The notes under the pieces: generated by a model
The model's input: the letters and a program-made list of their open reading frames with translations, nothing else
Databases searched by the model: none
What the model was told of the DNA's origin: nothing
Source: CADCWK01 sp964244115
GTDB lineage: Bacteria; Chloroflexota; Chloroflexia; Thermomicrobiales; UBA6265
Assembly (NCBI GenBank): GCA_964244115.1
Contig: CAXTHM010000032.1
Span: forward strand, 1 to 41,197
Length of the DNA: 41,197 nucleotides
Reading direction: 5' to 3'
Translations under genes and position numbers: made by a program
Part shown: one piece after another, positions 6,596 through 14,673 of the stretch
Layout of the letters: every line of letters starts with the position of its first letter
How positions within the stretch are numbered: the first letter of the stretch is position 1

Positions 6596-9118
6596 ATGGG
6601 TGACCGGGAGGCGGGATCGACCGCCGGGCAAACCCTTCATCGATCCCCGGAGGTCGCCTTCGGGCATGAGATGGGGGCCGCCCGGCGGCTCGTCCGGTGG
6701 CCGGCACTGCTGCGGTACTTCGCCGATATCGCGGCCGCCAGCGACCGGGTGCGGTTCGACACCCTCGGCGACGATTCCGATGGGCAGCCACTGGTCTGCC
6801 TGACGATCTCCTCGCCGGCGAATCTCGAGCGGCTCGGCGAGTGGCAGGACACCCAGCGTCGCCTCGCCGATCAGCGCGGCCTCGATCCGGTCGACCGCGA
6901 CCGGCTGACCCGGGACGGCCGGGCGATCGTGCTGATAACCTGCTCGATCCACGGGACCGAGGTCGGCGGCACCCAGATGACGCCGGAGCTGGTCTACCGG
7001 CTCGCCACCAGCGACGACCCGGATGTCCTCCGGGTCCTCGACGAGGTCGTGCTCCTACTGGTCCCGTCGCTGAACCCGTCCGGCCTGGAGATGGTCGCCG
7101 ACTGGTACGAGCGGACCCTCGGTACCGACCACGAGGGGACCAGCCCGCCGGGGATGTATCACCGCTACGCCGGCCACGACAACAACCGGGACTGGTTCAT
7201 GCAGGTCCTCGTCGAGAACCGGCTCGTCGTCCAGAAGCTGCATAACGTCTGGCGACCCCAGATCGTCTTCGACCTGCACCAGATGCAGAGCGACGGGCCA
7301 CGCTACGTCGTCCCGCCGTTCATCGACCCCTACGACCAGAACGTCGACCCGATCCTGCAAGCGGCCGTCAATGATCTCGGCACCAGCATGGCGCTGGAAC
7401 TGACGGCGGCGGGCAAGACCGGCGTCGCGACCGGGATCATCTTCGACGCGTTCTCGCCCTCCCGGTCGTACCAGTTCTATCACGGCGGCGTCCGGATCCT
7501 GTCCGAGGCGGCCAGCGCCAGGATCGCCACGCCGGTGACGATCACGCCCGGGCAGCTCAGGGAGGCACGGGGGTTCGATCCCCTCGTCCCCCTCCAGAAC
7601 CATCCCGCCCCCTGGCCGGGCGGCCAATGGACCCTCCGCATGATCGTCGACTACAACCTCGTCAGTGTCTGGGCGGTCCTCGACCATGCTGCCCGGTTCC
7701 GCGAGCGCTGGGTACGGAACTTCGCCGCCGTGCAGTCGCGCAGCCTGGAGCGGGACCGGCCGTTCGCCTACCTGATCCCGGCACCAGACACCCAGCGCGA
7801 CCCGGACACCGTCGCGGATCTCGTAGAGACGCTCCGGCTCGGGTCGGTCGAGGTGCTGGAGACCGACAGGCCGACGGTGGCGGGAGAGATCGCGTATCCG
7901 GCCGGGACGCTCGTCGTGCCGCTGGCCCAGCCGTTCGGCGGCTTCGCCCGGACGCTGCTCGAAACCCAGCGGTATCCGGATCTTCGCCTCTTCCCCGGCG
8001 GGCCGACGCGACCGCCCTATGACAACACGGCCCATACCCTTCCCCTTCAGCTCGGCGTCCGAGCGATCGAGGTCGCCGACCGCTTCGAGATCATCGGCGA
8101 GCCCGTCGACGATGTCCGCGTGCCGGGAGGACTGGGTGGCGAAACGGGCACCGACGGGGCCTTCGTCGTGTCGCCCCGAACCAACGCCGCCGTTCGCCTC
8201 GTCAACGCGGCCCTCACCGCCGGCGCGAGCGTCAGCCGGGTCGATGGTCCTCGCGACGGTCTCCCAGAGGCGGGAACGTTCGTGATCGACGGTCTGCCGG
8301 CGACAGCGGTCGATGGACTCGCCCGGCGGCATCGCGTCGCCGTGGATCGGGTCGAGGGGCGAATCGACCCGTCGAGCCTGGCGCCCATCGCCGCTCCTCG
8401 CGTCGGCCTCTATCGATCCTGGCGGGCACAGGCAACGGACAGCGGCTGGACCGAGCTCATCCTCGGTCAGTACGGGTTCGATCCCGCGATCGTCCGTAAC
8501 CGTGACGTACGCCAGGGAGGCCTGCGCGATCGGTTCGACGTGATCATCCTGCCCCAGGAGAGCGCGCGGGCCATCAGTGAGGGGAACGAACCTGCGCAGT
8601 ACCCTGCGGAGTTCGCCGGCGGACTCGGCGACCTCGGCGCCTACCATCTCCGCCGGTTCGTGGACGAGGGCGGGACCCTGATCGTCCTCGACAGCGCCAG
8701 TGCCTGGGCGATCAGCTCCCTGTACCTGCCGGTCCGGAACGTGCTCGAGACGGCCACCCAGCAGGAGTTCTTCTCGCCCGGTTCGCTCGTCCGTCTGCTG
8801 CTGGACCCGGAGCACCCGATCGCCTGGGGCATGGAGCGGGAGATCGCGGCGATGTTCGTCTCGTCGCCGGCCTTCGAGGTCCGCCTGTCGAACGGCGCCC
8901 GCCCGGCGGTCGTCGCCCAGCACGCGCTGTCCGACCAGTTGCTCTCGGGCTGGATGCATGGCGCGGACCGGATCGCCGGCCGCGCCGCCCTCGTCGAGGC
9001 CCGGTTCGGCAAGGGGCGGGTCATCCTCTTCGGGTTCCGGCCGCAGTACCGCGCCCAGGCCCGCGGCACCTACCGCCTGCTCTTCAACAGCCTCTACCTG
9101 AGCACCATGTCCCGGTGA
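6596..9118 (+). CDS. M14 family zinc carboxypeptidase
   Basis: This 840-aa protein has an N-terminal M14 metallocarboxypeptidase domain. The zinc ligands are His119 and Glu122 (CSIHGTEVGG) and His228 (FDLHQMQ). The catalytic Glu is Glu304 (RILSEAAS). NNRDWF between the first and second ligand fits the substrate-binding Asn-Arg pair. Residues ~400-840 form a long C-terminal part without catalytic motifs. It includes a Rossmann-like section (FDVIILPQESARAI, then LRRFVDEGGTLIVLD) resembling the amidotransferase-like domain often found behind such peptidases. No clear signal peptide is seen at the N-terminus. The ATG at 6596 is chosen because GGAGG sits just ahead of it; an ATG at 6575 is in frame. 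Its stop overlaps the GTG of the receiver-like gene. Confidence 0.9.
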   Translation: MGDREAGSTAGQTLHRSPEVAFGHEMGAARRLVRWPALLRYFADIAAASDRVRFDTLGDDSDGQPLVCLTISSPANLERLGEWQDTQRRLADQRGLDPVDRDRLTRDGRAIVLITCSIHGTEVGGTQMTPELVYRLATSDDPDVLRVLDEVVLLLVPSLNPSGLEMVADWYERTLGTDHEGTSPPGMYHRYAGHDNNRDWFMQVLVENRLVVQKLHNVWRPQIVFDLHQMQSDGPRYVVPPFIDPYDQNVDPILQAAVNDLGTSMALELTAAGKTGVATGIIFDAFSPSRSYQFYHGGVRILSEAASARIATPVTITPGQLREARGFDPLVPLQNHPAPWPGGQWTLRMIVDYNLVSVWAVLDHAARFRERWVRNFAAVQSRSLERDRPFAYLIPAPDTQRDPDTVADLVETLRLGSVEVLETDRPTVAGEIAYPAGTLVVPLAQPFGGFARTLLETQRYPDLRLFPGGPTRPPYDNTAHTLPLQLGVRAIEVADRFEIIGEPVDDVRVPGGLGGETGTDGAFVVSPRTNAAVRLVNAALTAGASVSRVDGPRDGLPEAGTFVIDGLPATAVDGLARRHRVAVDRVEGRIDPSSLAPIAAPRVGLYRSWRAQATDSGWTELILGQYGFDPAIVRNRDVRQGGLRDRFDVIILPQESARAISEGNEPAQYPAEFAGGLGDLGAYHLRRFVDEGGTLIVLDSASAWAISSLYLPVRNVLETATQQEFFSPGSLVRLLLDPEHPIAWGMEREIAAMFVSSPAFEVRLSNGARPAVVAQHALSDQLLSGWMHGADRIAGRAALVEARFGKGRVILFGFRPQYRAQARGTYRLLFNSLYLSTMSR

Positions 9119-9627
9119 GCGGCGGACCGTCCGATCGCACGGCCGCCTGGGAGCGGGTCACACGACGACCCCATGTCGTCGTGATTTCCGACGATGCGGA
9201 CCTGCGGGAGTTCTTCGTCCAGGGGCTGCTGATGGCGGGGTTCTGGACCAGCGCGATCGCGAGCGGGATCCAGGTGATCGACGTCTTCCGGATGCGGCGC
9301 TTCGACCTGATCCTGATCGATGCCGCGATCCGTGGCCTGCCCGCGGCCGAGATCATTCGCCGGCTCCGGGGTCGGAGCGACCGGGGCGCGGACCCACTGA
9401 CGGATGTGCCGGTCGTCGTCGTCCTCCCGGACCGCGATCCGTCGGGACCTGTCGCGTTCAGCGGGATCGACGTCGATGCGTTCCTCGAACCGCCGATGGA
9501 GCTGGAGGACGTTGCGCTCCGCCTGATGGCGGTGGTCGCCGCGTGGCGGACGGCGCACCCCGACGAGCCGTGGGCCGATGCTTCGATCTCTCAGTCACGC
9601 GGGCCTCGAGACCCGGCGAGCGACTAA
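9115..9627 (+). CDS. Degenerate response-regulator receiver domain protein
   Basis: This stand-alone 170-aa protein has a CheY-like fold. It has the acidic pair Asp26/Asp27 (VVVISDDADLREFF) and the likely phospho-acceptor Asp69 (FDLILIDAAIRG), and the last helix follows DAFLEPPMELEDVALRL. The invariant lysine of the KP motif is missing: the equivalent position reads Glu125-Pro126-Pro127. That would weaken or change the phosphorylation response. The start GTG overlaps the TGA of the M14 peptidase gene (GTGA), so the two are translationally coupled, an unusual partner for a receiver. No histidine kinase is near. Its stop overlaps that of phoU on the other strand. It may be a phosphorylation-independent adaptor. 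Confidence 0.8.
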   Translation: MSGGPSDRTAAWERVTRRPHVVVISDDADLREFFVQGLLMAGFWTSAIASGIQVIDVFRMRRFDLILIDAAIRGLPAAEIIRRLRGRSDRGADPLTDVPVVVVLPDRDPSGPVAFSGIDVDAFLEPPMELEDVALRLMAVVAAWRTAHPDEPWADASISQSRGPRDPASD

Positions 9628-10295
9628 TCGACGGTCGCGACCGAGAGATCGCTGACATCGCCCGTGACCGAGAAGATCACCCGCTCGCAGATGTTCTTGA
9701 CGCGATCGCCGACGCGCTCGAAATCGTGCGCCGCCCAGAGCAACCTCGTCGCCCGGTTGATCGTGGCGGCGTCGGAGAGCATGAAGACGAGCAGCTCGCG
9801 GTAGACCGTCTGATAGGCATCGTCGACGAGCCGGTCCCGGCCGATGATATTCCGGGCGCGGTCGATGTCGCTGTGGATGAAGGCCGTCACGCTGTCGGCC
9901 AGCATGACGCGGGTCAGGTCGCTCATCTCCGGCAGGACGATCAGCGGCTTGAGCAGCGGCTCGTCGGACGTCTCGACGACCATCTTGGCAATGCTGACGG
10001 CGTGATCAGCCATGCGCTCGAGGTCGGTGACGATGCTGATCACGGCGGAGATGACCCGGAGATCGCGCGCCATCGGCTGTTGCAGGGCGATGGCCCGGAG
10101 CGCACGCTCCTCCGTGGACCAGCGGTAATCGTTGATAGCCTGGTCGGACTCGATCACGTTCCGGGCGAGCGCGACATTCTGCGACCGCATGGCGTCGGTC
10201 GCCCGCGCGATCGCCTTGTCGACCATGCTGGCCATGGCGACGACGTCATCACGGAGTTCGCGGATCTGGGCGTGGTAATTGGACCGGATATCCAT
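9624..10295 (-). CDS. phoU: Phosphate-transport regulator PhoU
   Basis: This 223-aa all-helical protein has two PhoU repeats. It opens MDIRSNYHAQIRELRDDV. The metal-binding signatures are DLERMADHAVSIAK in the first repeat and DFERVGDRVKNICE in the second (the E/D-xx-R-xx-D pattern). PhoU links the Pst phosphate transporter to the PhoR/PhoB sensor and dampens Pho-regulon expression. No pst or pho genes are in the window, so it is an orphan here. GGAG lies seven bases before the ATG, but that site is inside a perfect inverted repeat (10300-10313). Confidence 0.95.
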   Translation of the reverse strand: MDIRSNYHAQIRELRDDVVAMASMVDKAIARATDAMRSQNVALARNVIESDQAINDYRWSTEERALRAIALQQPMARDLRVISAVISIVTDLERMADHAVSIAKMVVETSDEPLLKPLIVLPEMSDLTRVMLADSVTAFIHSDIDRARNIIGRDRLVDDAYQTVYRELLVFMLSDAATINRATRLLWAAHDFERVGDRVKNICERVIFSVTGDVSDLSVATVD

Positions 10296-10671
10296 GGACG
10301 GTCTCCAGAGACCACACCGGATCGTGACAACCGAGTCCGCTAGGGCAAGACCATTAGCGCATGCAGGGTGCGACGGACTTCAGGCCGAACCGCGGGGGAA
10401 ACGGCGATACCGTCGCAAGACGAGAAAGCCTACCACGCGAACTCTCGCATCCCCCGAAAACGGATGAACGTTTACATTCGACCCGTCAGATCGACATAAT
10501 CGACGGCGATCGCCAGCGGTGCTGACCTTCGAGGGCACGCCGAGTTCGATCCGTTACCGCGATCGGGCTGCCCGATGGGGAGCCGATCGGCGGCTGGCAT
10601 GGTTCGAGCGGTCGTCCGTCGCGGTAGACTGGCAGGATCAGCCGGTTCATTACTCGAAAGGGATTCCAGAC
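10296..10671. promoter_or_regulatory. Divergent phoU/ilvE control region
   Basis: This 376-base region has no convincing gene. For ilvE there are two candidate promoters: TTTACA (10471-10476), 18 bases, CATAAT (10495-10500), and a nearer TAGACT (10625-10630). The first would give a leader of about 165 bases, but I see no terminator, T-box or leader peptide in it; the frame open from 10519 simply runs into ilvE. For phoU no convincing Pho box is seen. Confidence 0.5.
10300..10313 (-). repeat. Inverted repeat over the phoU ribosome binding site
   Basis: GGTCTC-CA-GAGACC is a perfect 14-base inverted repeat. In phoU mRNA it can fold as GGUCU/AGACC with a four-base loop, holding most of the GGAG ribosome site. 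It may be an RNA control element or a protein operator. Confidence 0.45.
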
Positions 10672-11625
10672 ATGGCTTCTTCGACGCACCCGTCCTACGT
10701 CTGGTGGCGCGGCCAGATGACCCCCTGGGAAGACGCCACCGTCCATGTGACCGATCTCGGCTGGTCGACCGTCGGCGCCGTCTTCGAGGGGATCCGTGGG
10801 TACTGGGACGAGCGATCCGAGCAGCTCTACGTCTTCCGGCTGGACGAGCATCTCGAGCGCCTGGTCTCGTCCTGCCGGCTCGTCCGCCTGGACCTCCGGT
10901 ACAGCGCGACCGAGCTCAAGGACGCGATCTTGGAGCTCCTCCGCGCGAACGAGAGCCGGACGGACACGTACATCCGGCCGATGGTCTACCTGTCCGCTAC
11001 CTCCGGCCGGCTCGGGCACCAGGTCGAGCAGGATGCCGAGGTCCTGATCAACACCCACTCGATGTCGTCGCACCTGCTCAGCGGGATGTCGCAGACCGCC
11101 TGCGTGAGCTCGTGGACCCGGATCAGCGACAACGTCATGCCGCCGCGAGCCAAGAACTTCTCCAATTACCGGAACGGTCAGTTGGCGACGATGGAGGCCA
11201 AGCTCGACGGCTATGACACCGCGATCATGCTCAACGACCGCCGCTTCGTCAGTGAGCTCCCCGGCGCCTGCGTGATGATCGTGCGCAACGGCCAGCTCAT
11301 CACGCCGGACCCCCGCCAGAGCATCCTCGAGAGCATCACCCGCGACGCGCTGCTCCGGCTGGCGCGCGAGGAGCTTGGCCTCGAGGTGATCGAGCGTGAG
11401 ATCGACCGGACCGAGCTGTACATCGCCGACGAGATCTTCAGTTGCGGGACCGCCGCCGAGATCACCCCGATCGTTTCCGTCGATCACTACCAGGTCGGCG
11501 AGGGCGTCATGGGGCCGATCACGACGCGACTCGAGACATTGTTCCACGATGTCCTGCGTGGACGGGAGCCGCGCTACGAGCACTGGCGAACCGCCGTCCA
11601 CTCCGCCGTCCCCGCCGCGGTCTGA
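10672..11625 (+). CDS. ilvE: Branched-chain amino acid aminotransferase (class IV PLP)
   Basis: This 317-aa fold-type IV PLP enzyme carries out the last step of leucine, isoleucine and valine synthesis, using glutamate as donor. It has VHVTDLGWSTVGAVFEGIRGY near the start, the catalytic Lys161 in PPRAKNFSNY and the cofactor-phosphate motif FSCGTAAEITPI. The family's length and spacing are normal. The ATG at 10672 has AAAGGG upstream and begins MASSTHPSYVWW, as the family does. Fold-IV D-amino-acid transaminases and aminodeoxychorismate lyases are related, but the GTAAEITPI box and overall match favour BCAT. It stands alone, without other ilv or leu genes nearby. Confidence 0.93.
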   Translation: MASSTHPSYVWWRGQMTPWEDATVHVTDLGWSTVGAVFEGIRGYWDERSEQLYVFRLDEHLERLVSSCRLVRLDLRYSATELKDAILELLRANESRTDTYIRPMVYLSATSGRLGHQVEQDAEVLINTHSMSSHLLSGMSQTACVSSWTRISDNVMPPRAKNFSNYRNGQLATMEAKLDGYDTAIMLNDRRFVSELPGACVMIVRNGQLITPDPRQSILESITRDALLRLAREELGLEVIEREIDRTELYIADEIFSCGTAAEITPIVSVDHYQVGEGVMGPITTRLETLFHDVLRGREPRYEHWRTAVHSAVPAAV

Positions 11626-11719
11626 TCAGGTCCAACTCGCCGCGAACGCCGACCGGATCGTCGATGGGACAGGAGGACGGACCTCCCGCCTCGTCGGTCG
11701 ATCCGGTCGCCGTTCGCCG

Positions 11720-12466
11720 TTAGGGCGCTCCCGCTCCGGCGGTGGGGAAGACGAGCCCGTATGGTCGCCGGGCGTAGTCGTAGAGCAGCGTCTGGACGGT
11801 CTCGCCGTCGGTCAGGCCGCGCTCCGCGGCCTTGATCTCCGAGAGCTGGATCATGAACCGCACGTCACCGTTACGGTAGTGGCAGTAGAGGGACCAGCGC
11901 TCGTCCCGCTCCAGCAGGGCGAAATCGCTCTCGAACCGGTCCTGATGCCGTCGCAGGTGCGCAGTCGCCGCGGTGAGATCGTCGACGACGAAGCCGAGGT
12001 GATGGAACCGGGAGGGGATCGGGTCCGACATCGGCGCATCGACGCCGGCGTCGAACAGGAACAGACCGGACAGCCCCGTTGCCAGGACGGTGAGATGGGC
12101 GTCGTCGCGCATCACCTCGAGCTGGAGGACGTCCCGGAAGAAGTCCCGCGCGGCCGGCCGATCCGCGACGGTGATGGCCAGGTGGTCGATCCCGATGTTC
12201 CGCCAGGTCCCGGTCGAGGCCGGGATCGCTTCCGAGCTGGTCACGATGCGAACCTCGTTCGACCCGCGCGCCAGATCACGGACGAAGTTGTCCGCGAACA
12301 GTTCAACGCCGGACTCCGTGCGGAAGGTGACGCGGCGTCCCACCGTCAGGTCGGCGGGAAGCGTTCGCGGGAAGACTTCATGGATGATCTCGTTGGCACC
12401 GGCCGTCCCGGTGAACTCCTGACCCTCGACGATGAAGGTCACGGTCAGGTGCGACATCGAATTCAT
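11720..12466 (-). CDS. VOC (glyoxalase-fold) protein with an N-terminal extension
   Basis: This 248-aa protein has two parts. Residues ~90-210 are a VOC/glyoxalase-dioxygenase fold: IDHLAITVADRPAARDFFRDVLQLE, then FHHLGFVVDDLTAATAHLRRH, the usual two His-starting strands with a Glu-rich end. Residues 1-85 (SHLTVTFIVEGQEFTGTAG, RRVTFRTESGVELFA) are a beta-rich domain I do not recognise. Metal ligands of glyoxalase I or ring-cleavage dioxygenases may be present (His at the start of both repeats), but the substrate is unknown. The ATG at 12466 follows GAGGAG by ten bases. It is divergent from the S41 protease gene. Confidence 0.75.
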   Translation of the reverse strand: MNSMSHLTVTFIVEGQEFTGTAGANEIIHEVFPRTLPADLTVGRRVTFRTESGVELFADNFVRDLARGSNEVRIVTSSEAIPASTGTWRNIGIDHLAITVADRPAARDFFRDVLQLEVMRDDAHLTVLATGLSGLFLFDAGVDAPMSDPIPSRFHHLGFVVDDLTAATAHLRRHQDRFESDFALLERDERWSLYCHYRNGDVRFMIQLSEIKAAERGLTDGETVQTLLYDYARRPYGLVFPTAGAGAP

Positions 12467-12635
12467 GGTGGGATCACTCCTCGTCACGGGTGTCTGGTGG
12501 CCGACCGAGAGGTCATCGGTGTCGCTGACACAAGCATTGTGCATCCCTGACGGAACGCGACGCCGTCTGGCGATGCGCGACCAAGTATCGTTAGCCAGAC
12601 CACCTCGTCGTCCCGACGCCACAGGAGCAGTCCCG

Positions 12636-14060
12636 ATGCCCAACCGCGACCGGCACCCGTCCGGCGATCATCCCGCCCGCCGTTTCCACTGGATCAGCCG
12701 GTTCGCGCTCGTCCTCGCGCTCGTCACCGTCTTCAGCGCCGGGGTCGTCGCCGGTCGTTCACCGTCGGTCTCGACCGGCGGCGCCTCCCAGTCCGAGGAA
12801 GCGTTCGCCGATCAGGACGGCTACCAGACGCTGGAGGACACCTGGGACCTCGTCAGTTCGCAGTACGTCGACTTCGCGAATGTCGATCCTGACGACCTGT
12901 TCTGGGGAGCGAGCTCCGGGCTCGTCGACGGGCTGGGCGACACCGGCCACTCACGGTTCCTGAACCCGACGCAGGCCATCGACTTCATCGAATCGACCCA
13001 GGGCCAGTTGATCGGGATCGGGGTCCAGATCCAGTCGACTGGCACGAATATCTTCTTCTCGGGCGTGATCGACGGCGGCCCCGCCCAGGAGGCCGGCATC
13101 CAACGGGGCGACGTGTTGCTCCGGCTGAACGGGGATGACGTCACGGGCCTCGAACTCGACGCCCTCGACCCGTACCTCGATGGCGTTGCGGGGCACGCGC
13201 TCCAGATGGAGGTCTATCGGCCGACCACCGAGGAGACGCTCTCCTTCGATCTGGTCCAGCGCGAGATCACCATCGATCCCGTCTCGTGGACGATGCTCCC
13301 GGACGATGTCGCGCTGATCCGGCTGTCGTCGTTCTCGGATGGCAGCGCCGATGCGCTCAGGGCGGCGATCCAGGAGAGCCTCGACGCCGGGGCTACCAGC
13401 ATCGCCTTCGACCTGCGGGACAACGGCGGCGGCATCGTCGAGGAGGCCCGGCAGATCGCGAGTCAGTTCCTGCCGGAGGACACGGTCATCTTCCGCGAGC
13501 GGTACGCCGACGGCTCCTCGGAGGAGTACGTGACCGATGGCGGCGGACTGGCGCTCGACATCCCGATGGTCGTGCTGGTGAACCGGTTCTCGGCGTCGGC
13601 CTCGGAGATCGTCGCCTCCGCGCTGAGCGAGACCGGCCGGGCCGAGGTGATCGGCCAGACGACGTTCGGGACCGGCACGATCCTCTATCCGCAGCAGCTG
13701 GACGACGATTCGCTCCTCGTCCTGGGTTACGGGCTCTGGGAGACACCGGACGGGAACGTGGTCTGGAAGAAAGGTCTCGTCCCGGACGACGAGGTGCTGC
13801 TCTCCTACGGGACGCTCCCGCTGATCCCCGGCGATGACCCGGAGATCGACGAACAGGAACTTGTCGCCGCCGATGACGCCCAGGTCGACGCCGCGGTGGA
13901 CGATCTTACCGGCACGCCCAGTGGCACGCCGGAAGCGTCTGCGGACAAGGGCTCGACCCCGGAACCCGGTGCGATTCGGTCGCTGCCCGGAGTTGGCCCG
14001 ACGGCTGATTCGGGACCCGCCCTGGCGGTCGAGCCCGATCTTATTGGACTGACCCGGTAA
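12636..14060 (+). CDS. S41 (CtpA-like) PDZ protease, catalytic lysine position is Thr
   Basis: This 474-aa protein is anchored by one N-terminal membrane segment (FALVLALVTVFSAGVVAG). It then has the S41 N-terminal helical part, a PDZ domain (IGIGVQIQ through GDVLLRLNGDDVTG) and the S41 protease domain (ALIRLSSFSDGSADALRAA, FDLRDNGGGIVEEA). The nucleophile Ser321 is in FSASASEIVASAL. In Prc/CtpA the dyad lysine lies 25 residues later in TFGKG; here that residue is Thr346 (TFGTGTIL). The extracytoplasmic enzyme may use another general base or be a non-cleaving scaffold. The C-terminal ~70 residues are low-complexity and acidic, rich in Asp, Thr and Pro. AGGAG lies eight bases before the ATG. 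It is divergent from the VOC gene. Confidence 0.88.
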   Translation: MPNRDRHPSGDHPARRFHWISRFALVLALVTVFSAGVVAGRSPSVSTGGASQSEEAFADQDGYQTLEDTWDLVSSQYVDFANVDPDDLFWGASSGLVDGLGDTGHSRFLNPTQAIDFIESTQGQLIGIGVQIQSTGTNIFFSGVIDGGPAQEAGIQRGDVLLRLNGDDVTGLELDALDPYLDGVAGHALQMEVYRPTTEETLSFDLVQREITIDPVSWTMLPDDVALIRLSSFSDGSADALRAAIQESLDAGATSIAFDLRDNGGGIVEEARQIASQFLPEDTVIFRERYADGSSEEYVTDGGGLALDIPMVVLVNRFSASASEIVASALSETGRAEVIGQTTFGTGTILYPQQLDDDSLLVLGYGLWETPDGNVVWKKGLVPDDEVLLSYGTLPLIPGDDPEIDEQELVAADDAQVDAAVDDLTGTPSGTPEASADKGSTPEPGAIRSLPGVGPTADSGPALAVEPDLIGLTR

Positions 14061-14229
14061 TCAACGGATTCATTTCCGGTTACCCACCCAGAGAACGGAC
14101 ACCGTGACGCGAGAAAAGCCCCGTGGTATCGTGAGTTCGCTCGGGCCACGGGCAGCGTCGCGGTGGTGTCGTGCTCCATTGCAGCGAACCTGACAAGGCT
14201 GCCGAGCGAACGGCAGGCGGGGAGCCCTG

Positions 14230-14667
14230 ATGATCTCAACGCGATCGTGGCCTGAGCCAGCCGTCCGGATGCTCAACCTCGCGCAGTCGTTCCGGAAGTT
14301 TCTCATCGTGGGCGCTGTTGGGCTGGCAGCCCAGCAGATTCTTCTTTTTGCGTTACATAATATAGCGAACTGGACGCCTGATCCGAGCCTGATCACGGCG
14401 ATCGCTCTCTCGATGGCGGTGACGTTTCTGCTCAACGAGAAATGGACGTGGCATGATCGCGGTCGTGGTTCGATCTTGAGCCGACTCGGAATGTACGTGC
14501 CCATAAACACCGTCGGTCTCCTGATCGCCTTCGGAGTCGCCAAACTTGCGCTACCGATATTCCCATCAGAGACAGGGATCTACCTCCAGATCGCTGGTCT
14601 GATCGGGGCGGGTGTCGCGGCGGTTTGGAACTTCACCGGAAACAGCCTCCTTACCTGGCGATCCTGA
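14230..14667 (+). CDS. GtrA family membrane protein
   Basis: This 145-aa protein has four predicted membrane segments (FLIVGAVGLAAQQILLFAL, ITAIALSMAVTFLLNE, MYVPINTVGLLIAFGV, IAGLIGAGVAAVWNF). The NEKWTW box and the closing WNFTGNSLLTWR are the GtrA signature. GtrA proteins are thought to help move undecaprenyl-phosphate-linked sugars across the membrane for glycosylation of surface polymers. GGAG lies five bases before the ATG. It opens a plus-strand glycan locus, with a GT-C protein starting six bases after its stop. Confidence 0.9.
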   Translation: MISTRSWPEPAVRMLNLAQSFRKFLIVGAVGLAAQQILLFALHNIANWTPDPSLITAIALSMAVTFLLNEKWTWHDRGRGSILSRLGMYVPINTVGLLIAFGVAKLALPIFPSETGIYLQIAGLIGAGVAAVWNFTGNSLLTWRS

Positions 14668-14673
14668 CCAGAG

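Noticed and set aside
7571..7583. GGTTCGATCC, like a tRNA T-loop
   Set aside because: It lies inside the M14 peptidase coding frame and no acceptor, D or anticodon arm can be found at the right distances.
7055..8959. Long minus-strand open frame opposite the M14 peptidase
   Set aside because: Shadow of a real gene: skewed composition, no motif and no ribosome site.
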